Below, piece after piece: positions 51,352 to 61,748 of a stretch of DNA of 64,000 nt (the stretch's first letter is position 1; each line of letters begins with the position of its first letter). A program made the position numbers and the translations under genes. This DNA comes from Lineus longissimus. Taxonomy: Eukaryota; Nemertea; Pilidiophora; Heteronemertea; Lineidae. The notes under the pieces are model-generated. The model had not been told where the DNA came from and ran no database searches. It saw nothing but the letters and a program-made list of their open reading frames with translations. Location: the NCBI RefSeq assembly GCF_910592395.1, contig NC_088321.1, forward strand, positions 11,844,001 to 11,908,000, given 5' to 3'.

Positions 51352-52421
51352 CTCAGTAGATCTGCATACGGTTCTCATCATTTCCTTCGAAGTTTCTTTA
51401 GTAACTAAACAAATCTTTATTCTGCCATGGAGCATAATCTACTATTGCCGTTAGGTGGCGCATACAAATGATATATGTACCATATGTAACAGAATAGGTA
51501 AGCATTTCAAGTTATTTTAAATAGGGACTTTACGAGCTCGGGGTCAGTTAACATGGTAAAGGGCAATGGGTTGTGTTTGATCCTGCGAACTCTTTTCAAG
51601 CAAACAAAAAGTTTACACTTAACATGTACAATGGGTCTTCTTTAAGGCAGACGGCTGCTGCTGATTTTCTTCAAACTGAACGAAGAAAAACAGGTAAATG
51701 GCAATGTCAACGCAGGTCGAATGACGAGATTATATTTAGACTCTTCAGAAACATTTGGTTACGATATTAACTGTGGCTAAAGGTATCGGTTTGCTTGAGA
51801 AAAATACGTGCTTACCTGGAGAGAAAATGACTATACAAAAGAAATATTAAAAAAATATTTGTTAATTTTGAGGGGCGAAAGGTCCGCATTTATTTATTTT
51901 TGTCCGATTGTACTCCTCCAACACTGTAATGGTGAGAAAGGTTTCTGCTCTGATGCCCGATATACACGTCCCCATTTCAACGTACGGAAAATTTTGTAGG
52001 AAAAAAAACACGTTTAGGTCTTCCTATTTTCCCGTACAGTAAAATGCTATACAATTTAATCTCACCGTGTACGATGGGGTTGCGGGTTGATGTACGTTTG
52101 ACCGTTTATTGACTGGATACATGGGAGTAAGAGCCTACAGGCGCCTTTTAATGGTCGTCTTAGGATCCATTGTTTGGCCCGTTTCAGCGGTTTTCTTCTC
52201 TGTTTCCGACGGCAGGAGGAGCGTGAGACTCCCATCGCCAGATCATGACGGCTGCACACGATGCCGAGACAACTTTTAGTTTGGACAGTACCGGAGGTAT
52301 TTTCAAAATGGATGGGAATATAGGGCCCTTACTGGTCTATAGTGCGGGATATGATCTATGCAGAATGTTACGTAGGCCGAGAGTCTCCAACCCAAATGTT
52401 CTTGAACAATATTAACCCGGT

Positions 52422-52582
52422 GTGCAAGGGATAGAAGTCCTAGGGCTGATAGTCCGTATAACAAAAGCCCGCATTGCTAAATGTTTTGGTTAGAGTTAGC
52501 GGTACAATAGATCATGCTGCTTAATTGATCAAATAAAATGCTACCGGACTATGACTCCAGGGGGACTATATCCGCTGTCACA
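52422..52582. mobile_element. 161-bp MITE-like insertion (segment B)
   Basis: Flanked by CCGGT on both sides (52417-52421 and 52583-52587). Ends GTGCAAGGGATAG...AGTCC and GGACTATATCCGCTGTCAC are imperfect inverted repeats. Segment A has the empty site AACCCGGTTTGG at about 17890. Confidence 0.75.
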
Positions 52583-54148
52583 CCGGTTTGGTATCTAGTA
52601 CGCTAGTGGGTTAATTCTACCAAAACTTGCGACCCCGCCAGACACGATCAATTTCTCAATCGTTCTTAATCCTTCCTACAAAACAATGTACTCGTCGACG
52701 TCGGGTTAAGTTGGAGAGAAAATTGTAAACAAATATTTCATAGGAATATGTTATCGTGTATAGCGGCCATAACACTGTTTTGGGATGGCCTTGTTTCCAT
52801 TGTGTTGCAAAGGTAAACCAATACCTTTAATTACCAACTGTGTTATTCAGTGTCGAATTCGTAGGTTAACAATTCAATAAAGAATATACTCATAAATTAT
52901 TTACACGATTCTTGTATGATTCTAAGTTAAGACAAGAACAAAGCAAAGTGGTGGAGAGAGACCCAACATGATTTACGAGGTAGGTGAAGGAAGCGATTCG
53001 GACTCGTAAAATCACCAACATGAATCGAGACACTAAGTCGCGTGTGGGATCAAAGTCTGGCCGCTCCGACATCCAGCAGTCAGATGTCTAACTGATGAAG
53101 AAGAATGGTGCAACCATTTGAAAGATCAAGGTGATGATGAACATTGATTGTGTAAAAACTGTTGATGACCCAAAGGACTCCTCCAGGCATGTCAAAAATG
53201 TTGTATAGTTTATTAGACACCATGTGGGATGGCGGAGAGAACCAGGATGCGCATGTCGTGTTGGAGTGTTATCTGAGCTCGGTCGAGTGCATATTTATCA
53301 CGCTTATCATGATTTGATGATATTATACCTTTGTTATTGTAATTTTGTTTGATAAGAATTCACTGCAAACATATCTTTTATACAATGTGCATATTATTTG
53401 AAGAAAAACATACATGTACTTGCAGACTGAGTATACACTGTAATATCAGTACGAGTTGATCTCGCTTGCTGACCAACTATGATATGATTCATTAAAAAAC
53501 AACATACTACGCGGCTTTCAACCTACATTAACATTGATTTTCATCAATCAATACTGACAGTTTACCTAATTTCCAGATATGAATGTGCACAAGAAAGGGA
53601 AAATTCGAAATATTACTGAATTATCCCTTATTTCCGTGCAGCGATCATATCTATTGACAACGCGCAGCCTTAGCTGGGGAATATGAAGGCGTCATCTTGT
53701 CGGAGCTCGATCACCCCGATACCAAGACGACACTGACAATTATGTTAGATCAGAGTCGTTGCACTATCAGCGAAAAGTCCAGTAAGGTTTTTGTGGCCCG
53801 ATGTGTCTTCGAGGACTATGAACCCACACACCGGTCGGCAGACGGGAAGGAATAAAATTTCCACATCCGGCTCGCATATGCTTGAGTAAGTAACTAAGGT
53901 AACCGAACCGTAAGCAAGTACACCTACCCATGCGCAACCCTAACCGGATTTGGATAATTTTGAAATGGAAGACTCCATGGCGACGTAAAACAAATATCAA
54001 ATCGCCTTTAAAGTATATTTTTGGCGGTATTTTATTGGTTGTTCGCGAGGGGGATGGAGGGGGTCAGATACATACAGAGATCGTAATGTATGTGGGATAA
54101 CAACCACGATTAGCAAACGTGTAGATATGGAAACGACGCTGATTTTAA

Positions 54149-54912
54149 AGGAAACTGCCCGGGAAAAAAAGGGGAGTTTTGCACGGCCCGGTCAAAACCT
54201 TAGGCGGGAATAAGGTTTCATTGATAAATATAAGGAGTTTCAAGGCCCCCAAATCACTTGTAAGGTTCAATAGATACTGGCCTTTCATTGGTTTACCGTT
54301 TGCGTATCATTTACATACTCTCATCTTGAAAAATATGACAATATTTACGATCGCGTTATTGATTTTTGCAACATTTTCGGTAACGCGCCCCTTGCGGATC
54401 TGTAAGGTACCATTCGGATGCTTGAAAAATGCCTCGTCTCGTCGATTCGCTCGCGGATAAACGCATCAGGTTGACTGCAGCAACTTTTAATTGTTGGAGA
54501 CAGAGAAGGAAGGAATATGATTATCAGTTTGATGAAAACTTTGCAAAGTTTCTTCTTGGGACTCGAAATCCATACTACTATTCTCTCCATTTTCCATTTT
54601 CTCCTCTCTCCAACTCACTAATATCGCTATTGACTGCGTAACATACACTAACATTCTTTCGCTATCATTAATAACTTCATTTACAAGAACACTGGCCTCT
54701 TTGTAGCCGATTATGTAACCCATAGTGGAAACACCTGACAGCGCCGCCCGGCATGATCCACGTGCTACTGGCATATTTATAACTCGTAGTAAATAAGGTT
54801 GTAAAAATATGCAAATGAGATGCCGTATATGGAAACCATGACGTCACTAAGCAGTTCTTATTTCTGCTACGGGTGGCGCTGTTGCTTGCTTCTGGAGGCG
54901 CTATTCAACCTC
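54149..54912. mobile_element. 764-bp insertion with TTTAA duplication
   Basis: TTTAA flanks both sides (54144-54148 and 54913-54917) and occurs once in segment A (about 22471). No clear TIR. A plus-strand frame from 54429 (MPRLVDSLADKRIRLTAATF..., about 44 codons to a GT near 54561) looks like a captured first exon of a transposon protein of unknown family. Confidence 0.65.
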
Positions 54913-56428
54913 TTTAATGAGAATGAATACCTCCTTACTATGATATGCTTATTACAGGAGACATACCGTGTTGATTATTGAGAATGTAAACAACTAATTG
55001 GCAGCATCATGTGCGTTGGGCAAGCTATGTTTGGTCTGTTCCTTATGGCTCGTCCCAGCTAAAAAAAGAATCTCGTTTGCGGGTTGATCTAGCTCTATAT
55101 GATTGGGATCAGCGTGGACTTGAATGACCTCGTCGATTGGTTATCGCGTGATGTCGTATTCCCGGTGGGTAAAGGTATCTGTTGGCCTAAGAAAAATACG
55201 TGCTTACCTGGAGACAGACAAAAGATTAGTTCATTTTGAGGGGCGTATATCAGGCCCGCATTCATTATTTTTAGCCTTGTTTCTATTGTGTTGCCTTCAT
55301 CCACCGTGGTATTGGTCACAAATTGGACTCATTCCACGATCTTTCCTCGGGATGAACTGATGTTTTTTGCGTGTTTTTTTCCGATAGGACAAAGATTTAC
55401 AACTCCAAAAAAGCCGGTTATTTCAGTTTTATATTTTACAGTTCGATCGTGACAGTGCACTTGCATACAGTGTATATGATTTAACAAACAATTGTATGTG
55501 TGAAAATCGACGCCACACAAATACGTTACTCCAGATATTGTGTTCCCTTTAGGTGGCAAGTGGTGGGCCACTACTTCCTAGCCATGAGGCACATTCCGCA
55601 CTTTGGAGATTACGACTTGACTGGTTGTCATATTGAGCGATTGGAACCTTAGCCAGCATCGGTTACTAGTAACATTTTGACCAGGCTTGAATCGAATTCT
55701 CATTGCTATCTCTGTCTTCGGATACACGAACAGTTACCTTTTTTTACAGACTGCCAAGACCCTGATTCAAACCTTGTGCCGCAATAAGTATGAAAGCCTA
55801 TTTACGAGTGTTGCGTACGTGAGTTTGCGTGCTTGAGCATGCTTCATGACATACACTGATCTGTGTTCATTGCAATTTGTCTTTTGTAAGGGTTGCAAAA
55901 CATACATATTTCAATGGAGCTTGTCCTTTTCCAAATCGTGTGCACGCAAGTACAGATAGTGTCATCTATCCGGGGAAATGTGTCTGTTATGGCTCAGTTC
56001 GTCATATCTACATATTACTCTGAATTTCGTCAGATATTTTTGAGCCATATTCATTGTGAAATACAGCAAAATGTAAATTATGCATAATACAATTAAATAT
56101 TAATGTCTGTTGTTTGATACAATACAGCAATCAATTGCTGATCGTTTGATATAATGCTATAAGACGTAATTATACACTTCTGCAATACTCTCCATCACTC
56201 CACTAGATGGCGCGGAAGTATACTTTTCGCCGCATCGAAGTCACATGATGACAGAGAATACGTTGCCGGCTGCACTTTCAAAAGGTTTTCGAAGTTATTT
56301 TACTCTCAGAAACTAGAGAATTTAAGTGAATGAAACTAACCACATTTTATTTACTCATCACAGTAGGACATATTGTTGTTACCTAAAGGCCCCCCAATGG
56401 CGGTCCCCAAAAGGAACCATGTTCTGAA

Positions 56429-56685
56429 GGAAGAGGCTAGAGAAGGAGGTCCAGGACAGATTGCCGCGAAAATTTATAAATAGTTTGGGAAGCTGGCTTG
56501 ACCTCCTGACAAATCCGGCCATCGATCACTCGATATGTGGCCTCGATATGTCCCTCAATCAGAAAGATGCGTAAGGAGTAGGCCCTGTTTGCAAGAGGAT
56601 GCTGCAAGAGGATGTTATAAGTTTCCCGAACTATTTATAAATTTTCGCGGCAATCTGTCCTGGACCTGCTTCTCTAGCCTCTTCC
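56429..56685. mobile_element. MITE, 257 bp, 9-bp TSD
   Basis: About 64-bp TIRs start GGAAGAGGCTAGAGAAG. TGTTCTGAA is duplicated (56420-56428 and 56686-56694) and single in segment A (about 23911). The 9-bp TSD suggests Mutator-like mobilisation, as for 13249-14314, but the TIRs differ. Confidence 0.88.
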
Positions 56686-57243
56686 TGTTCTGAAAGATAG
56701 ACACGCCTTTGGGAGACCAAGAAGTTACCTTTAATACGATGCATGCCTTTGTTGCGGTGGACGAAAAACCAAGTGTATTTGATTTGGCACTGGTCAGTAT
56801 ATAGGCCTGTGCTTTGGCCTCGGTCGGTCTGCCAAATGTCCGAATTTGCATTATGGAAACACAATTAACGCTCCAGAATTTCAAAAACTGTCAGTCAGTT
56901 CAACCGCGTGCTCATGTTGCCTCTGTCCTGGTTTACAGTGACCCGTACTTGAAACTGCAGCGAAAGAGGCTGGTAGCTTTTTTCTAATAAGCCCGGTCTG
57001 CCCTGCTGGGACAGAATTTCTGTTCCACTCAGGTCGACGGTGGACTTTTTGTGTCGATTGTTTTTTTTATCTTTTACTCCGTCAGCTGCGCCACCTTGAG
57101 TGAAGTTAGATGTGATGGCTGCGCCATCTTATGTAGAAATATTATACGTAACTTAGAAATAATAGCTCCAATCAAATATTAGTTGTACTCTCTGTATGGG
57201 AAACAAGATAAAAATACTGCAGAAAAAAATACCGCGACCAGCA

Positions 57244-57549
57244 ATGAACATTTCCACAGTGATTTATGTTGTGTTATTCGCCCGAACGGAGGCAGTGCTG
57301 GCATTTCTATCCGCAATTCTCACACGTTGTTCATCACGTGTCTCAATCCAAGCAAATCTCGGTGAAATTGGAACGGCATCAAAAATCGAGTGCTGCCTTC
57401 AATGCACTGAAAATGACTGTTTGACGATAAACCATATTTTAACTGAAAACCGGTGCCAACTCAGCTTTTCTAAACCGAAGCCGTTGAACGACGCAATGTC
57501 AAACTACAGTGGGGGTCGTTTATACTCAAAATGTAGACGACAGCATTCG
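57244..57549 (+). CDS. Gene C exon 1: signal peptide and PAN/apple-like domain
   Basis: 102 codons ending at CATTCG/GTAAGG in phase 0, nearly identical to gene B exon 1. A hydrophobic N-terminus (MNISTVIYVVLFA...) is followed by a Cys-rich PAN-like region (CCLQCTENDCLTINH). It joins to 60813 across a 3.3-kb intron to give a 413-residue secreted protein. This is the only gene of the array that is complete in the window. Confidence 0.75.
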
Positions 57550-60500
57550 GTAAGGGAAACATACCCTGTAATAGTCCGGTTTCACCGATCTGGGACCGTT
57601 TCTCCAAAATCGATTCAGTCGTATGATTAACTATGTGAACAAGTCTAATTGAAGAGGTGATTGAGTGCAAGATCAACTCCAGTCTTTATTTCAGGTACTT
57701 TAGTATAAACCCCTTTCCTGTCCGTCATTTTTGCAGATGGCCACATGCAAATGTTTCTGACATGACTGGACAATAGCAACAGAAGGTACTTCTTGCACAC
57801 AACTTTTAGATTTTGTAACGTTGTATTGTAAAACAGAGCCAATGCCACATTCTGAGAGCAATTTTGATTTTAAAAAAATCGCAAATCGCTTTGTCAGCCA
57901 GCCAACCCAGTGTTTATTTCACTTCTGGTGCTAGCAATATTTTTCGAAAAGTGACTTCAGTAGTTCTTGCACTGAGGTCTTCAATTATGAAAGACAATTG
58001 GTGGGCGCCGCCAAGTTGTGCAGTGGTCATGTCGCCATGACATTGGCCTTGGGATTTATCTCGATTCGAGGTACATTGTACATTATCATACTTACATGAA
58101 GTTAAAAAAGTGCACGGTCTCAGGTCGGTTAAACTAGGGTAATTACTTACAATGTTTGTAAGTCTCGTCGATGACAAAGCTAATAATATACTTGATGCAA
58201 CACATATATATTTAGATAGCAGGTACATTTACATGTTGTCAGATTCGCGTGTGCAATGTCCTGTACAGCTACAATACCAAAGCAAAATGCGGAGAATCGA
58301 TTACTTCGAGTTCAGGTCGCAGATTTACCCAGTGCACAAGTTCATTCGATCCCTTACCAAAGGTTACACTGGTACATCGATTCGGTTCGCATTCATTACG
58401 TTTAGATTTGTTTTGCGAAGCGGAGTTTTGCAAGAGGTCTAAATCAGGGTAGTTTCAAAACATCTGTTTTAGATCTAAGCAGGATCGATCTTGCATAGCA
58501 AAGCACCATGTAGTTCACGTTGTTTTCCATTGTTGATGTTAGAATCAACAGCACAATGCAGTGCAGTGCAGTACGTTGGATGCGACATTGACATGCACTC
58601 AATGCAAGTGCAGCGTATTGCAATAACATTGCACCCGCTACTGCTTCTGTCATATTGAAGTGGCACACTAAATCCGATAGAAGGCGCTATCACTCTTATA
58701 ATGCTACGACGGAGACAGACTTTCACCAATAAAACACAACAAATAGTGTGCAGCGACAACGACCCCATTAGGTCACGTGGTGTTATATAACAGATGACCC
58801 GATGCAATTGTGGACCTTTTACCATGTTTATGCTTTGTTGCAAGTGTTTCCATGAATACATTGCTTTAATGCTGGCATCTTGTACATTTGATTTGCTGTT
58901 GTCGTCACCTAATGAACACACAATTATATATTCAGAATGTTCGGATACCTACCTCATGAATCCTAAGGGGATAGATACACGGGGCAGCATGTAAAGTAAT
59001 TTGAGGCTGGACTTATCAAAGCGAACGGACTTTTTTGAATGAGCGCAACGTTATAAAATTCTGAACATCTTGAACAAAACTTTAGGAAGCCTTCACCGAA
59101 CGCTCAGCGCAATCTACATACACATGATGCTACCTCCTACTCAACATGTATGGCAAGCCGTGTGTCCAATAATTTAGAAAACCTGGTTTTCTTCTTTCAA
59201 ACCTTAGTTTTATGGAAGAAAACCAAGCTTTGTTCAATGAAAATAGGTTTTCTTTCAAGAAAACTAAGTTTTTAAAAACAATTTATTCTTTTTTGAAAAA
59301 GTATAAGTTTCATGAAAACCAAGTTTAAAAAAAGATAAAAACTATATTTTCTTCCATATCACCTAGTTTTGTATGTTTTTCTTCAATAAAAACGTAGTTT
59401 CATTGAAAAAAAAAACATGGTTTCCTTCCATGAAACTAAGTTTTGAAAGAAGAAAAACAGGTTTTACTGAAACCTAGTCTTTTTACCTCGTCTCCAACCC
59501 AACCTCTCCCCATCAGACGAACCATGCGTGTCATGCTGTGGAGATGATGTAAAGCGACTAGTTTTTCTAGCATATGGATTAGAAACTAGGTTTTATAATA
59601 AAAAACGTAGTCTTTGTCAATAGCAACTAGGTTTTGATGAAGACACGTATGTGACCTGGTTTTATTCCACAAAACCAAGTAATCTTCTACGAAACTAGGT
59701 TTGTATTGAAGAAGCATAGGTTTAATTTTGGTTTTTGACCAAGAAAACGTGGTTAATATAATAGACCTAATTGCGTCTCCAATAAACCCCTAGTTTCACT
59801 GAATAAAAGGTTTTCTTCCATGAAACTAAGTTTGGAAAGAAGAAAAACAGGTCTTCTTCAATATAACTAGGTTTCCTCATGACAAGTTCCGGTCGTGTTT
59901 ATGCGCAAGTGACTGCACTATTCATCGACTGCGATGATACATATAAGATCGGCTATTATTGATCAATTTAGCATTTGGTGCGCCATTTTGCCTTGGCAGT
60001 TCGGAAATGCTCAAGAACATTAGGACATTACTAAAGATGATGCAAATGATCCCACTTATTGGTGAGGGTCGAAGGCAGTACTAACGGAACTTGGTGAAAC
60101 GGACATTGCATTGAATGATTTTCAGAAAACGCAGGAGAATATTTGCGGTAAAAAAGGAGGTGTAAATAGCGTCCAAGATTTATCCCTGTTCACGTGAGCG
60201 CTAACAAATCAGATCACGGTTCTAATAGAAGTACTCCTTGTCTAGTTTGGTATACTCTATAATTTCACTGATATAAAACTGGTTCATTATATTGACAAGG
60301 AAATCAAAGCAGAGGCCAGTCCAGCACGAGGCGTCATTACAAGACAATTAGCTGTCAACAACCTCTTGTCTGTCGAAATTGAACATGTTGATTGGCATCA
60401 AACGACCTTTTCTCATGATATCCGGTCCAAAATCGACTATGCAGAGCCGGTCTTAGATCAGCGAAACTAGAGTCTATGCATGTATTGTTAATTCTGTACA

Positions 60501-60812
60501 CGATTCTTGTAGAATTCAATAATCAGGTGAGAAAAAAATATCTCAGAAAGAATCTTTGAAGAATCTTGTAGAGCATGTACATGCAAATGTACCAACTGAA
60601 TAAAACCTTTAAGAAACTTTCCAGGATTCTCGATCAGGGATGGCGTTCAGAGGAAACGATGGTAATAGTGCGAGCTTGTACTACTAAATTTGTACAACAT
60701 TAAACTGGGCATGTATGCGTACAGATGGTACATGTGCATGCACGGTACAAATCATATACAAGTAAAAATGGCTGGCGAACTTTGTTCACGTAACCTCTTT
60801 ATTTTCCTCAAG
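57550..60812. other. Intron 1 of gene C
   Basis: It contains the AAACTAG array and, at about 60687, the empty AAATTT target of the Spy element. No gene is supported. Confidence 0.65.
59170..59880. repeat. AT-rich degenerate palindromic repeat array (copy C)
   Basis: This is the segment C copy of the AAACTAGGTTT/AAACCTAGTTT array in intron 1 of gene C. It is nearly identical to copy B. Confidence 0.75.
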
Positions 60813-61748
60813 AAGTTTACATCATTCTCTTATCACCTTAGTCACAAACTTGCAATAAGTTATACTGTGCATTTTCAAAACTTTTATTATCATAAGCAAA
60901 GTGACTTGATTGTCTTAACCGATTTCTCAGGAAATGAAACTTCAATAAGAACACTAAAGCTATATCCGGACTATGGCAAGCTTGGATGGGCACAGGCAAG
61001 CTACGAGGGCATAATTAAAATTGTCGGTCAATATAAACAGTTCCTCATTGCTACTCCAATGACCCACCTCTACGAAATGTTCATCATCGTTGGATTGGAC
61101 GGCCGGTTGAGAGGAAGGCTAAAGTTCCAACACATGAATAAAATCCAATTTAGCCTATCCAAGTACATGGACGTTTCATTTCTTCTTTTGAGTGATGCAG
61201 ATTGGGGTTTTATCACACTTTTCTCTTTGGAAGGTTACCTTTCAAAGTATTGTCCCGAATGCAGATCCAACATGTCCAATGGCTCATTAACCGTAATTCT
61301 TACATGCAGAAACAAACTTAAGCCTTCCTTCAAATATTCTGCGTACACAAATTCTGGATTATATGCATTTTGTTCAGGATTTATCAGTAATGGATCTCTT
61401 GTCAGTTGTTTTAATGCGAAGTCAAAAAGCCCTAGCTATGTTATATTTTCTGTGCTAAAAACAGTTAAAACCACGTTCTTCTTCATTAGCGACGTCTACC
61501 ATCGACTATTGATAGGAACTACTGATAACGAGGTCATGTTTATGAGTTGGCCGAAGGGAAATGGAGTTTCTTACCATCAATTAAAACAAGACGACGTCTT
61601 CAAATTCAGTGGGGGTAGTCAGTTCGTTTTGTTAAATAATGGTGATCTTGTTCAGTTTTTAACGGATGGTGGTGCAGTAGGAAGGAGAATTCTGACAATG
61701 TTGAAGGTGTACTCCCCGAGAGCAGGATGTGAAACGATCAAAGTGTGA
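60813..61748 (+). CDS. Gene C exon 2 (terminal exon)
   Basis: Acceptor TTTATTTTCCTCAAG at 60812, phase 0, 311 codons then TGA. No stop or shift. Unrecognised domain with repeated strand patterns (SFLLLSDADWGFITLFSLEG, FVLLNNGDLVQFLTDGG). The frame can be read further upstream to an ATG at 60690, but exon 1 at 57244 with matching phase is the better model. Gene A and gene B copies are 90 percent or more alike by eye. Confidence 0.75.
   Translation, partial: KFTSFSYHLSHKLAISYTVHFQNFYYHKQSDLIVLTDFSGNETSIRTLKLYPDYGKLGWAQASYEGIIKIVGQYKQFLIATPMTHLYEMFIIVGLDGRLRGRLKFQHMNKIQFSLSKYMDVSFLLLSDADWGFITLFSLEGYLSKYCPECRSNMSNGSLTVILTCRNKLKPSFKYSAYTNSGLYAFCSGFISNGSLVSCFNAKSKSPSYVIFSVLKTVKTTFFFISDVYHRLLIGTTDNEVMFMSWPKGNGVSYHQLKQDDVFKFSGGSQFVLLNNGDLVQFLTDGGAVGRRILTMLKVYSPRAGCETIKV

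Larger units (their letters stand above)
51352..57243. other. Intergenic DNA of segment B
   Basis: No gene is supported. It contains the insertions listed separately (52422-52582, 54149-54912, 56429-56685) and otherwise aligns with segment A (14324-14546, 17065-18258, 20992-27466). Small frames conserved with A reflect recent duplication, not demonstrable coding. Confidence 0.6.
28597..58335 (+). repeat. Paralogous segment B of the tandem array
   Basis: This segment aligns to segment A and to segment C apart from insertions. The 18.7-kb Polinton accounts for most of its length; without it the unit is about 11 kb. B and C share a 161-bp insertion that A lacks and both lack the 2.5-kb and 2.7-kb stretches of A, so B and C are the closest relatives. 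B also carries private insertions at 49585-49782, 49837-50121, 54149-54912 and 56429-56685. Confidence 0.85.
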
